Positions 50,168 through 59,358 are shown, counted from the stretch's first letter. The stretch: DNA of 64,000 nt from Chitinophagales bacterium (GCA_026129525.1 JAHCHW010000002.1:372001-436000); one strand, 5' to 3'. Notes: generated from the letters alone by a model not told the origin. A program made the numbers and translations.

Positions 50168-50881
50168 TTACTTTTTATGACAACAACTATGTTTTGTGCA
50201 ATCGGTTTTACTCAACTCCGGGCTTACATACGGAATACCCAAATTCATTCCGCGGAGTATAAGCACCACTGCCATTATCGCTATAAAAGCAGGCACCACT
50301 TTCCGGATGTTGTTTCGCCACCGGAGGCTGATGATATTAGCTGCCAAACCAACCAAAAGCATAGCAGGTATTGTTCCGGCACCAAACATCATCATAAACA
50401 AACTGCCCTTCACCACATCACCGGTTGCTATGGCTCCCGCCACTCCTAAATACACCAATCCGCAGGGCAACAGCCCGTTTAGCAATCCGATTAAAAAAAG
50501 TGTACCAAAACTTTTTTGACGGAATAATCCACTCAACAAAGATTTCACTTCTTGCACAAGCGGTTGAATGACTTTTGTCAGCCCGAAAACTGAGGTTACT
50601 TTGGTGGGCAATAACAAGCCCAACAATATGATTATGCCCAAAATTATGGAGAGTGCCTGCTGATAACCGCCCAAAACAAAACCTTTACCGAGCAATCCGA
50701 AAATCAATCCAAAAATTCCATAGGTAAAAATCCTTCCCAAATTATACACCAGCGCACCGGCAATTTGCTTCCATCGGTTTTCTCTTCCTAACGGCAATGC
50801 CAACGCAATGGGACCACACATGCCAACGCAGTGGAAACTCCCCAAAAAACCAAGCGATAATGCTGCCAGAAGAAAACCCAT
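50168..50881 (-). CDS. TauE/SafE-family membrane transporter of the cco locus
   Basis: This 237-residue inner-membrane protein has about six hydrophobic helices. It contains the motif FLGSFHCVGMCGPIALAL near the start and GLLNGLLPCGLVYLGVAG in the middle, the paired signature of the SafE-like proteins related to cytochrome biogenesis (DsbD-type) transporters. The C-terminus CTKHSCCHKK is Cys/His-rich and could bind metal such as copper. Its place directly behind ccoH suggests metal or redox supply for the oxidase, but the substrate is unproven. Confidence 0.85.
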   Translation of the reverse strand: MGFLLAALSLGFLGSFHCVGMCGPIALALPLGRENRWKQIAGALVYNLGRIFTYGIFGLIFGLLGKGFVLGGYQQALSIILGIIILLGLLLPTKVTSVFGLTKVIQPLVQEVKSLLSGLFRQKSFGTLFLIGLLNGLLPCGLVYLGVAGAIATGDVVKGSLFMMMFGAGTIPAMLLVGLAANIISLRWRNNIRKVVPAFIAIMAVVLILRGMNLGIPYVSPELSKTDCTKHSCCHKK

Positions 50882-50883
50882 GT

Positions 50884-51366
50884 TTAGTGAATATTTACAG
50901 TGCCTTCGTTGTAATAAGTAACATCATCGGCACTCCATTCAATTTGCATTTGATAAGCGCCTTTACTTAACTTACCTGAACCGAGCAGGCAAATGCCTTT
51001 CGAATCGGGAACACAACTAAGTGTTACATCCTGTTTCGCGTTACTAGGTTTATAGAACAACACATCAGCTTTTATACTCTTACCGGAAACTTCTTCCGGA
51101 AATTTCAACTCCACCTCATTGCCTTTTACACTCCACTGCAACGGCTCGTTTAGCAAGTTAGCGCGAGTTTGCTTATCAATCTGCTCCTGAAATTTAAGCT
51201 CACGAGCGTAGTAATCTTTTGTAACAAGGTCGTCTTTTACGGTAGTTGTTTTATAAACAAGAAATGCCATAAACAGTACAAACCCACCATAGAGCAAGGC
51301 AATGCGCCAACCCCAGTTTAAGCGGTTTCTGTTTATTTCGTTGCTACGATTTCTTTCCGTTTCCAT
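50884..51366 (-). CDS. ccoH: FixH/CcoH family cbb3 oxidase assembly protein
   Basis: The 160-residue protein has one membrane helix near the start (residues ~19-42, WGWRIALLYGGFVLFMAFLVY) followed by the motif DDLVTKDYYARELKFQEQID, which is characteristic of FixH/CcoH. A periplasmic beta domain completes it. CcoH is needed for stability and assembly of cbb3 oxidase subunits in proteobacteria. It lies 20 bp behind ccoG and 2 bp before the transporter gene. Confidence 0.9.
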   Translation of the reverse strand: METERNRSNEINRNRLNWGWRIALLYGGFVLFMAFLVYKTTTVKDDLVTKDYYARELKFQEQIDKQTRANLLNEPLQWSVKGNEVELKFPEEVSGKSIKADVLFYKPSNAKQDVTLSCVPDSKGICLLGSGKLSKGAYQMQIEWSADDVTYYNEGTVNIH

Positions 51367-51386
51367 AAACTAATTTTTTACAGAGT

Positions 51387-52784
51387 TTATTTTGACACCG
51401 GTGCCATAAAGTTGGTCCTTACTTCATCAATTTTCCGTTCACCGCTGTAAACACCAATTTCAATTTTGTTTTTGCGTTGGTGCAAATCATCTTTATTCAG
51501 GATTACGAAGAATACCCCATCACCTATTGCCTCTTTTTCTACCACCATATCTTTACCTACCATTTTTATTTCGCCTTTCAGGTGGCTGTCTTCCAATTTG
51601 AGCGTAACAGGAATTTTCTTTCGTGTTTTGTTTATCATTTTAATGTTGTAAAGGTTGCTGATTTTATTGTCGGGCTGATTTTGATACAACATACCCTGTG
51701 CACGCATAACAGTGGTTTGAATATCCTTACGCGTTACTAAAAAAGTGGTAAGCACCGCCAACAGAATAAGCAACACCACCGAGTAAGCAGCTGTGCGTGT
51801 GGTTAAATGCAGCTTTTCTCCTTTTTTTATGTTGTTTTCGGAAGCATAGCGTATTAACCCGGTAGGGCGATGCACGCGGGTCATAATTGCATCGCAGGCG
51901 TCAATACAAGCAGTGCAGTTTACACATTCCATTTGTGTACCGTTACGAATATCAATACCCGTTGGGCATACGCGCACACAATCAAAACAATCAATACAAT
52001 CGCCCTTTGTTTCAATGGTTTCTTTGCTGATTTTTCCACGCGGCTCGCCACGCACATAATCATAAGCAACCACTATTGAGTTGGGGTCGAGCATTACACC
52101 TTGCAACCTTCCGTACGGGCAAACAATTAAACATGCCTGCTCACGAAACCACCAATACACAAAAAAGAAAACACCGGTAAATATTACTAAAGGGATAAAG
52201 GTGCCGAGGTGGGCAAAAATTCCTTCGCGGATATAGAGCAATACGTTATCCATACCCGTGATGTAGGCAAGGAAATAGTTGGCTATAATGAAAGAGATAG
52301 TAAAGAAGGCAATAAATTTTCCTCCGCGTTTCAATATTTTTTCGCCATTCCATGGCATGGTACTTAGCCGTCTTTGTTTTTCTGCATCGCCTTCAATCCA
52401 GTATTCAACTTTGCGAAAAACCATTTCCATAAAGATGGTTTGCGGACAAACCCATCCGCAAAAAATTCTGCCGAATATGACGGTGAATAAAACGATGAAC
52501 ACCATAAAGGTGAGCATGGCTAATACAAACAGGAAAAAATCCTGAGGCCAAAAGATCATTCCAAAGAGAATGAACTTTCGCTCTATAAGGTTAAAAAGAA
52601 AAAGCGGCTCTCCTTCTACCTTAATCCATGGCAGCGCAAAAAAAACGATGAGATAAACTATACTTACTACCGTGCGGGCATTATACAATTTACCATGAGG
52701 TTTCTTAGCGAAAATCCAGTTACGCTTACCATCTTTAGTAATAGTGCCAAAGGAATCGCGAAACTCATCGTTCATTACGCTCAT
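51387..52784 (-). CDS. ccoG: Cytochrome c oxidase accessory protein CcoG (FixG)
   Basis: This 465-residue membrane protein has about five helices and two ferredoxin-type cluster motifs: DCIDCFDCVRVCPTGI (Cys-x2-Cys-x2-Cys-x3-Cys) and the following MECVNCTACIDACDAI. The N-terminal region contains RIFCGWVCPQTIFMEM, another family mark. A periplasmic Ig-like domain forms the last ~120 residues. CcoG is thought to take part in copper reduction and loading during cbb3 assembly. It is 6 bp behind ccoP. Confidence 0.95.
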   Translation of the reverse strand: MSVMNDEFRDSFGTITKDGKRNWIFAKKPHGKLYNARTVVSIVYLIVFFALPWIKVEGEPLFLFNLIERKFILFGMIFWPQDFFLFVLAMLTFMVFIVLFTVIFGRIFCGWVCPQTIFMEMVFRKVEYWIEGDAEKQRRLSTMPWNGEKILKRGGKFIAFFTISFIIANYFLAYITGMDNVLLYIREGIFAHLGTFIPLVIFTGVFFFVYWWFREQACLIVCPYGRLQGVMLDPNSIVVAYDYVRGEPRGKISKETIETKGDCIDCFDCVRVCPTGIDIRNGTQMECVNCTACIDACDAIMTRVHRPTGLIRYASENNIKKGEKLHLTTRTAAYSVVLLILLAVLTTFLVTRKDIQTTVMRAQGMLYQNQPDNKISNLYNIKMINKTRKKIPVTLKLEDSHLKGEIKMVGKDMVVEKEAIGDGVFFVILNKDDLHQRKNKIEIGVYSGERKIDEVRTNFMAPVSK

Positions 52785-52790
52785 AACACC

Positions 52791-53888
52791 TTACTTTTGT
52801 GCCGCGGCAGCCGCCACTGTTGCTGAATCGGTTACAGTTGTACCGGCTTGGTTCATTAATTCTCCTTCGGGTGCTTTGGCATTGGCTGGGTTGGTTCCGT
52901 TTATCGAATGAATGTACCCAACCAGATTTTTAATTTGCACGGCACTGAAATCTGTTTCCCAACTTTTCATCCCTTTGGCGGGCCAGCCATATTTAATGCT
53001 CTTGTAAACTTCGTTGAGCGAGCCACCGTGTATCCAGTAGTTATCGGTCAGGTTGGGCCCCACTATTCCTTCACCGGCATTGCCATGGCAGGCAGCACAG
53101 TTGGTTTTGTATAAATCTTTTCCCTCGGCAATACCGGCAACATCTGCTAACTGCACATTGTTTTCATCAACATTCAGCGCATTTTTCTTTTTGTATTCTT
53201 CTACTTGTATTTGCGCTAATTGAACTTCGGTATTATATTCATCGGTACTGGAAGGTCCACCGCCAAAGTAATAGTAGCCGATATACAAAACCGCCCATAC
53301 AATACTGATGTAGAAGCTGTATTTCCACCACGGGGGAAGCGAATTGTCTAATTCGCGTATGCCGTCATAGTTGTGATCGAGCAGAATGTCTTTCTCTTTT
53401 TCTACTGCTACACTGGCGTTAATGGTATCGAAGAAACGCGGCAGGTGGAAATTCCATTTTGTTTCTTCCTGTTTTGACTCGCTTAATTCCGACACCAGTG
53501 AATTAATGCGAATGAGCAGCCAAAGTATCGCAAACAATTCGGCAGCAATTACCACGGCACCCATCACCAAATCAGGATTTGAGAACAACTGAAATGCTTT
53601 TCCCTGCCCGGCATCCTGTGCCGATAAAAATGCGGCAGGCAACAGCAACAGTATTACCGACAGTAGTTTTTTCTTTTCGTAAACAAGGCGTGTAAGGCGT
53701 ACTAATACAGTGCCCAACAACAATACGGCCAGCAACAACACGGCAGCCGCAGCCAACAATACATACAACATGCTGTTATCGGTAGCGGGGTTTGTTGCAA
53801 CAGGTGCCGCGGCATCCTGTGCCTGCAAAAAAATGCTGCAAGCAACAGCCGGTGCAATGAGCGAGAATTTTTTTTCGGTGGAATTCAT
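52791..53888 (-). CDS. ccoP: cbb3 oxidase cytochrome c subunit CcoP (monohaem)
   Basis: The ~365-residue subunit contributes haem c to the terminal oxidase. After a signal/anchor region (residues ~1-90, several hydrophobic stretches) come YKKKNALNVDENNVQLADVAGIAEG and the single haem motif CAACHGNAGEG at Cys264. Proteobacterial CcoP carries two such motifs; here only one is present. The frame is open to a TTG at 53912, but the ATG at 53888 gives the better signal sequence (MNSTEKKFSLIAPAVACS). It starts 29 bp behind ccoQ. Confidence 0.93.
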   Translation of the reverse strand: MNSTEKKFSLIAPAVACSIFLQAQDAAAPVATNPATDNSMLYVLLAAAAVLLLAVLLLGTVLVRLTRLVYEKKKLLSVILLLLPAAFLSAQDAGQGKAFQLFSNPDLVMGAVVIAAELFAILWLLIRINSLVSELSESKQEETKWNFHLPRFFDTINASVAVEKEKDILLDHNYDGIRELDNSLPPWWKYSFYISIVWAVLYIGYYYFGGGPSSTDEYNTEVQLAQIQVEEYKKKNALNVDENNVQLADVAGIAEGKDLYKTNCAACHGNAGEGIVGPNLTDNYWIHGGSLNEVYKSIKYGWPAKGMKSWETDFSAVQIKNLVGYIHSINGTNPANAKAPEGELMNQAGTTVTDSATVAAAAAQK

Positions 53889-53917
53889 ACTATATGTTTT
53901 TGAAGTTTTCAATTGAT

Positions 53918-54082
53918 TTAGTTAAGAGGCAGTTCTTCCAATTCTTTGATATATTTTTTATCCGCTTTCAGCGCAAACCATATCATACCGGCAAATACCA
54001 GCAGAAAAAACACCAGTGCTATTTTGGGATACACCGCAACATCGTTCATGGTTTCGGCATATTTTTTAATGAAACTGAACAT
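53918..54082 (-). CDS. ccoQ: cbb3 oxidase small subunit CcoQ (FixQ-type)
   Basis: This 54-residue membrane protein (MFSFIKKYAETMNDVAVYPK, one hydrophobic helix, then KADKKYIKELEELPLN) fits the small CcoQ subunit in size, single helix and charged tail. It lies 18 bp behind ccoNO and 29 bp before ccoP, exactly where ccoQ is expected. CcoQ helps stabilise the assembled oxidase in other bacteria. It is easily missed because of its length. Confidence 0.85.
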   Translation of the reverse strand: MFSFIKKYAETMNDVAVYPKIALVFFLLVFAGMIWFALKADKKYIKELEELPLN

Positions 54083-54100
54083 GGCTTTCTGTTTTATCGG

Positions 54101-56230
54101 TTATTTATTTTCAGCGGTTCGCGGTTCAGCTTTAATATCTGTACCCAAGCGTTGCAGGTAAGCAATCATGGCTATGATTTCTTTTTTCTCACTCACCTCA
54201 ATGCCGTCTTTCTTCAAATTAGCCTGAATTTTTTTCGCCTGCTTTTCCAAATCCTGCAAAGCAATTTGATCATAACCGGCAGGATAAGGCACTCCTAACT
54301 TTTGCATGGCGCGTATTTTTGCAGCCGTGTTGGAGGTGTTCAAATCATTATCAATCATAAACGGATACGGAGGCATTATAGAGCCGGGGCTCATACTGCG
54401 CGGGTCGTCCATGTGGTTGTAATGCCAACTGTCGGGATATTTTCCGCCTTCTCTCGCTAAATCCGGTCCGGTTCTTTTTGAACCCCATTGGAAAGGATGG
54501 TCGTACACAAACTCTCCTGCTTTTGAATACTCGCCATAGCGTGCTACTTCGCTGCGGAACGGACGAATCATTTGCGAGTGACACACATAGCAACCATCGC
54601 GGATATACAAATCTCTTCCTTCCAACTCAAGCGGAGTGTAAGGTTTTACACTACTGATGGTAGGAATGTTACTCTTAATAAGAAAGGTGGGCATAAACTC
54701 TACAATACCGCCAATTGCGACTAACACAAACGCAAAGACGAGCATTTGCACCGGTCTGCGTTCAATCCAACGATGCCAGTGTTCGCTGCCGTGTGTGGCG
54801 TATTCTTTTTCAAGTGCCGGAGCTTCGGCTTCTTCATTTGCCACAAAACTTCCCTGCTTAACTGTTTTATACAGATTGTAGATACCTATGAGTGTTCCTA
54901 TTAAATACAATGTTCCGCCAAATGTTCGGGTAATGTACATAGGCATAATGGCGTTCACCGTTTCAAGGAAGTTAGGATACTTCAGTATGCCTTCTTCGGT
55001 AAATTGTTTCCACATAAAGCTTTGTGTAAAGCCCGCCCAATACATTGGGATAGCATAGAAGAGAATACCAAGTGTTCCGAGCCAAAAATGAATGTTGGCA
55101 AGCCTGCGCGAGAAAAGCTGTGTGCGGAACATTTGCGGAATTAACCAAAACAACACTCCGAAAGTGAGGAAGCCGTTCCATCCCAATGCGCCAACGTGCA
55201 CGTGGGCAATAGTCCAGTCGGTATAGTGCGAAATGGCGTTTACGCTTTTAACCGAAAGCAGCGGACCTTCAAACGTTGCCATACCGTAAGCGGTAACAGC
55301 TACCACAAAAAACTTGAGCACCACATCATCGCGCACTTTGTCCCATGCACCGCGCAGGGTGAGCAAACCGTTAATCATACCACCCCAGCTCGGCATTATC
55401 AGCATTACACTGAATACTGTACCGAGCGATTGTGCCCAATCGGGTAAAGCCGTGTAAAGCAAATGGTGCGGACCCGCCCAGATGTAAATAAAGATGAGTG
55501 CCCAAAAGTGAATGATGGAAAGACGGTACGAATAAACCGGACGGTTAGCTGCCTTAGGAAGGAAGTAATACATCAACCCCAGGTAAGGTGTGGTAAGGAA
55601 AAATGCTACGGCATTGTGCCCGTACCACCACTGTACCAACGCATCCTGCACACCGGCATAAATACTGTAACTCTTAAACAGCGTAACCGGAATTTCGATA
55701 GAGTTTACAATGTGCAGCATGGCTACGGTAATCCATGTAGCTATGTAAAACCAAATTGCTACGTACAAGTGGCGCTCTCTGCGTGTAAGGATGGTGCCGA
55801 ACATGTTTACACCAAACACTACCCATATTAGGGTAATGGCAATGTCAATCGGCCACTCCAATTCAGCATATTCCTTTCCGGAGGTAATACCGAAAATGAG
55901 TGTAACGGCTGCCGCCACAATTATTAACTGCCATCCCCAAAAATGAATTTTGCTCAGCACATCGTTCCACATGCGTGCCTTGCATAAGCGCTGCAACGAG
56001 TAGTACACGCCCATAAAAATTCCGTTACCCACAAATGCGAAAATGACCGCATTCGTATGCAGCGGGCGCAGCCTACCAAAAGTTGCCTGTTCAATAAAAT
56101 TGAGTTCGGGAATAAAAAACTGCAAGGCTACAATTAAGCCCACCAGCATTCCCACAGCCCCCCACAAAAATGTGGCATAGGCAAAGTTACGCACCGTGGT
56201 ATTGTCGTAACTAAAACGTTCTGTTTGCAT
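54101..56230 (-). CDS. ccoNO: Fused cbb3-type cytochrome c oxidase subunits CcoN-CcoO
   Basis: The 709-residue inner-membrane protein joins the catalytic subunit CcoN (residues ~1-490) and the monohaem subunit CcoO (~510-709). In CcoN the haem and copper ligands are visible in RPLHTNAVIFAF, VQWWYGHNAVAFF, WAGPHHLLYTALPDW and HYTDWTIAHVHVGALGWN. The CcoO part, after one membrane helix, has CYVCHSQMIRPFRSE with Cys547 and His551. The fusion is common in Bacteroidota. The enzyme reduces oxygen at low concentration and pumps protons. It lies 3 bp behind ccoS. Confidence 0.96.
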   Translation of the reverse strand: MQTERFSYDNTTVRNFAYATFLWGAVGMLVGLIVALQFFIPELNFIEQATFGRLRPLHTNAVIFAFVGNGIFMGVYYSLQRLCKARMWNDVLSKIHFWGWQLIIVAAAVTLIFGITSGKEYAELEWPIDIAITLIWVVFGVNMFGTILTRRERHLYVAIWFYIATWITVAMLHIVNSIEIPVTLFKSYSIYAGVQDALVQWWYGHNAVAFFLTTPYLGLMYYFLPKAANRPVYSYRLSIIHFWALIFIYIWAGPHHLLYTALPDWAQSLGTVFSVMLIMPSWGGMINGLLTLRGAWDKVRDDVVLKFFVVAVTAYGMATFEGPLLSVKSVNAISHYTDWTIAHVHVGALGWNGFLTFGVLFWLIPQMFRTQLFSRRLANIHFWLGTLGILFYAIPMYWAGFTQSFMWKQFTEEGILKYPNFLETVNAIMPMYITRTFGGTLYLIGTLIGIYNLYKTVKQGSFVANEEAEAPALEKEYATHGSEHWHRWIERRPVQMLVFAFVLVAIGGIVEFMPTFLIKSNIPTISSVKPYTPLELEGRDLYIRDGCYVCHSQMIRPFRSEVARYGEYSKAGEFVYDHPFQWGSKRTGPDLAREGGKYPDSWHYNHMDDPRSMSPGSIMPPYPFMIDNDLNTSNTAAKIRAMQKLGVPYPAGYDQIALQDLEKQAKKIQANLKKDGIEVSEKKEIIAMIAYLQRLGTDIKAEPRTAENK

Positions 56231-56233
56231 GGA

Positions 56234-56401
56234 TTACTTTTTAGGTGAAGAAGAGGTTGATGTTGGTTTGGATTTGTTGTCGAACAGAATTCGCATGGCA
56301 GGTGTGTAATCATCATCGTATTGCCCGCCAATTACACTATAAATGAAGGCAGCTAAAAAGCCGACTGCAAAAACAAGGCTGACACCGATAAGTATGAACA
56401 T
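56234..56401 (-). CDS. ccoS: cbb3 oxidase maturation protein CcoS
   Basis: This 55-residue protein reads MFILIGVSLVFAVGFLAAFI and then YSVIGGQYDDDYTPAMRILF with a short Ser/Pro/Lys tail. One membrane helix followed by GQYDDxxxPAxRIL is the CcoS signature. CcoS is needed to insert cofactors into the oxidase in other bacteria. Position between ccoI and ccoNO is canonical. It is the first gene behind the perfect FNR-like box at 56484-56495. Confidence 0.9.
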   Translation of the reverse strand: MFILIGVSLVFAVGFLAAFIYSVIGGQYDDDYTPAMRILFDNKSKPTSTSSSPKK

Positions 56402-56483
56402 TACACCCACTACGGATTTGTTTTACGCGGCAAATGTGTAGTGCGTAGCAAACAAGGGATATGAGATAGAATAGCTACAGAAC

Positions 56484-56495
56484 TGATTTTTATCA
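56484..56495. promoter_or_regulatory. FNR/CRP-family binding site upstream of ccoS-ccoNO
   Basis: TGATTTTTATCA is a perfect TGAT-N4-ATCA palindrome, the core of FNR boxes. Its centre is 88 bases before the ccoS start, in the 101-bp gap after ccoI. FNR-type regulators switch on cbb3 genes at low oxygen in many bacteria. Confidence 0.6.
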
Positions 56496-56502
56496 GCAAC
56501 AT

Positions 56503-58935
56503 TCAGAATGAATGTTTGGGTTTGGCGAGATAAGATGACAGCGTAGTGAAAGCAATAATAGTTACTGAACTAATAGGCATTAAAACAGCAGCTACCAGGG
56601 GACTCATGGTTCCCTGCACGGCAAAGTAAACGCCCACTATGTTGTAAGCAATAGAAATGGCAAAACTTACTTTAATAATATTTACTGCACTGCGACAGTA
56701 GCGTAGAAAGGAATGAATAGTTTCAAACTTTTCCGAATCAATAATGCCATCGCAGGCAGGTGAAAAATTGTTTACATCATCACTAATGGCAATACCGGCA
56801 TCTGCCTGTTTAAGTGCTCCGGCATCGTTCAGCCCGTCACCAATCATCATCACCTTTTTGCCCGATGCCTGCAACTCTTTTATCACCTCTAGTTTATCGG
56901 CAGGTTGCTGGTGAAATATCAGATTGTTTTCGGGAACATATTGTTTCAGAAAGTTTTTCTCGGCATCGTTATCGCCACTTACCACAAACAGCGAAAAAAG
57001 TTTTACAAGGCTTTTCATCAACTCGCCAAACCCTTTCCGGTATTCGTTCTTTACCAAAAAGAAACCACGCACCTTGCCATTTATGCCCACATATACTTTT
57101 GATGCATGGCGGAAATCCGAAACCTTCGAACCATCGGCATTCTCCTCTCCTATCAAAAACTTTTTGGAGCCTACGCGCACACAGTTTTCATCAACCCAAC
57201 CTTCTATTCCTTTTCCTTCCTCTTCTTTAAAATCTTCAGTGGGAATAATGCCGATGCCTTTGAGGTAGTCACATACTTTTCTACTAAGCGGATGCGATGA
57301 ATGATACACCAACGATTTTACCAACTGCAATTCGTAATCTGACAGTGTTGCCTCACCGTTTGCACCATTCACAAACTCAATGCGTGCATTCTTTGTATTG
57401 GTAAGTGTGCCGGTTTTGTCAAACACAATGGTATCTATTTGTGCAAGTGTTTCAACGGCTATAGCATTCTTTAAATAAATTTTGTGCTGCCCTAATATAC
57501 GCAGCACATTGCCCAATGTAAATGGCGATGAAAGCGCCAATGCACACGGACAAGTAATGATCAGAACGGAAGTGAATGCATTCAATGCCTTTTGCATATC
57601 GGTATTCCACCACCATGCTGCTGCAATAAAAGCGATGGTAATTACCACCGGAGTAAACCATTTGCCTGCCTTAGTTGCCAACGAAGTAACGGGTTGCTTT
57701 TGCGATTTCCCGAATGCAGCATCGTTCCAAAGTCTTGCAAGGTAACTGTGCGAAACATCTTTTACTACTTCCACTTCAATGGCGCTGCCGGTTTGCCGCC
57801 CACCGGCATAAATCAAATCACCACTTTGCTTTGCCACCGGGCTAGCTTCGCCCGTTACAAAACTGTAATCAATGGCCGCCTTTCCTTTTATAAGCACAGC
57901 ATCGGCAGGTATCAGCTCCATATTGCGAACCAACATTCGGTCGCCAACGCGCAGTTTAGTCAATGGAATCGAGCTTTCGGTGCCGTTGTTCACTAGCGTA
58001 ACGGCAACAGGAAAGTACGATTTGTAATCACGCTCGAAAGAGAGCGTGTAAAAAGTTTTATTCTGAAACAGCCTGCCTATGAGCATCAACAACACCAAAC
58101 TCGCCAACGTATCAAAGTAGCCCCCGCCTGTGTGCGAAAAAACTTCGTACGCACTCCGCACAAACATGGCGAGTATGCCAAGTACAATCGGCACATCCAT
58201 GTTCAGCGCTTTCTGCTTAAGTGCGTTCCATGCCGATACAAAAAACTCCTGCGAGCTGTAAAGCAGCACCGGCAATGCCAGCACAAAATTCAGGTAACCG
58301 AAAAATTTTCGGAACGGGCTTTCGGTAAGTGCATCAATACCCAAATACTCCGGAAAAGTGAGCAACATAATATTACCGAAAGCAAAAAATGCCACACCTA
58401 TTTTAAGATAGTACTGCCTTAAATGTTGCCCTGTTTCTTTCCGGTTTAAATCGTTCAGATTAATGCTCGGTTCATAACCGATGTTTGCCAGTGTTTCAAC
58501 TACCTGCCGCAAACTGAGTTTGGAATTGTCGAACGTGATATGCGCCTCACGTTTCAAAAAGTTTACACGGCAGCGTTGAACTCCATCTTTCAGCCTGTGC
58601 AGATTTTCCAACAAAAAAAGACAGGAACTGCAATGGATACGCGGTATGTAAAACGTAACCGTTGATACATTGTCATCGCTGAACTGAATGAGTTGCTGTT
58701 TTACCTCGGCATCATCTAAATAGGCAAACTTCTTATTGCTTGGAGCAGACTTTAACGAAGTGCCGGGAGTTTGATTAAGGTCGTAATAGCTGCATAAATT
58801 GTTTTCGTTCAACAATTCGTAAACAGTTTTGCAACCGTTACAGCAAAACCGGTGCTGCTGAAAAACAATGCTACCATCGCAGTTTTCACCGCAATGGTAG
58901 CAAGTTGAAATTTCCTCTTCCTTAACTGCATTCAT
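56503..58935 (-). CDS. ccoI: Copper-transporting P-type ATPase of the cbb3 locus (CcoI/FixI)
   Basis: This 810-residue ATPase moves copper across the inner membrane for oxidase assembly. The N-terminus has a Cys-rich zinc-ribbon-like part (CYHCGENC and RFCCNGCKTVYELL) and an HMA domain with IHCSSCLFLLENL. Eight hydrophobic helices follow; the ion-binding motif is TCPCALALSSP, the phosphorylation motif is VFDKTGTLTNTK, and the hinge is MIGDGLNDAGALKQADAGIA. This two-part N-terminus is typical for CcoI. It starts 69 bp behind the DUF2892 gene and is followed by a 101-bp gap with a likely second promoter. Confidence 0.95.
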   Translation of the reverse strand: MNAVKEEEISTCYHCGENCDGSIVFQQHRFCCNGCKTVYELLNENNLCSYYDLNQTPGTSLKSAPSNKKFAYLDDAEVKQQLIQFSDDNVSTVTFYIPRIHCSSCLFLLENLHRLKDGVQRCRVNFLKREAHITFDNSKLSLRQVVETLANIGYEPSINLNDLNRKETGQHLRQYYLKIGVAFFAFGNIMLLTFPEYLGIDALTESPFRKFFGYLNFVLALPVLLYSSQEFFVSAWNALKQKALNMDVPIVLGILAMFVRSAYEVFSHTGGGYFDTLASLVLLMLIGRLFQNKTFYTLSFERDYKSYFPVAVTLVNNGTESSIPLTKLRVGDRMLVRNMELIPADAVLIKGKAAIDYSFVTGEASPVAKQSGDLIYAGGRQTGSAIEVEVVKDVSHSYLARLWNDAAFGKSQKQPVTSLATKAGKWFTPVVITIAFIAAAWWWNTDMQKALNAFTSVLIITCPCALALSSPFTLGNVLRILGQHKIYLKNAIAVETLAQIDTIVFDKTGTLTNTKNARIEFVNGANGEATLSDYELQLVKSLVYHSSHPLSRKVCDYLKGIGIIPTEDFKEEEGKGIEGWVDENCVRVGSKKFLIGEENADGSKVSDFRHASKVYVGINGKVRGFFLVKNEYRKGFGELMKSLVKLFSLFVVSGDNDAEKNFLKQYVPENNLIFHQQPADKLEVIKELQASGKKVMMIGDGLNDAGALKQADAGIAISDDVNNFSPACDGIIDSEKFETIHSFLRYCRSAVNIIKVSFAISIAYNIVGVYFAVQGTMSPLVAAVLMPISSVTIIAFTTLSSYLAKPKHSF

Positions 58936-59004
58936 ACCAGGACGGTTTTTGGACTCAGCGATTATTCGAAGTACAGCTTGGGGAAGAGGATTCGTTGCGA
59001 CACA

Positions 59005-59196
59005 CTATCCCTTCTTCGTATTTATTCCCATCATTTCGTACAGCGGACACCATGTTAAAAGCGCTGTAACAAACAGAATTGTAGTTGGTATCAACCACAA
59101 CCATGCATTGCCGCCAACCATTATTGCATAGCAGATGGAGATAATAAACAAAAGCGAGCGAAACCAGCCGTCAAAAGCACCTATGTTTGCATTCAT
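59005..59196 (-). CDS. Small DUF2892/YgaP-type membrane protein
   Basis: This 63-residue protein has two hydrophobic helices (FRSLLFIISICYAIMVGG, LWLIPTTILFVTALLTW) followed by CPLYEMMGINTKKG. That matches the DUF2892 fold, where CPxYxxxGxxT closes the domain. Such proteins are often near sulfur or respiratory genes, without a proven role. It is the first gene of the minus-strand cco unit and begins 67 bp from an FNR-like box. Confidence 0.85.
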   Translation of the reverse strand: MNANIGAFDGWFRSLLFIISICYAIMVGGNAWLWLIPTTILFVTALLTWCPLYEMMGINTKKG

Positions 59197-59262
59197 ATTG
59201 ATTGATGTTTTAGTCAGTAATTTTTACGAAGCAAAAGTGAGCGCGGGAACGGCCAAGAGGCA

Positions 59263-59274
59263 TGACATCCGTCA
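59263..59274. promoter_or_regulatory. FNR/CRP-like palindrome 1 between the cco unit and the CHASE kinase
   Basis: TGACATCCGTCA has perfect arms (TGAC/GTCA) with a 4-base spacer, close to the FNR form. Its centre is ~72 bases from the DUF2892 gene start and ~90 bases from the kinase gene start. Confidence 0.45.
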
Positions 59275-59284
59275 AAACCCCGCA

Positions 59285-59296
59285 TGACTTTTATCA
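59285..59296. promoter_or_regulatory. FNR/CRP-like palindrome 2 between the cco unit and the CHASE kinase
   Basis: TGACTTTTATCA differs from the FNR core TGAT-N4-ATCA at one base. Its centre is 22 bp from that of the first box, that is, about two helical turns, and 68 bases before the kinase start. Confidence 0.45.
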
Positions 59297-59358
59297 GTGC
59301 GTGAAGCGCAAAACAGATAAGCCGGAAATCGGTTATATTTATTGCAGACAACATACAG

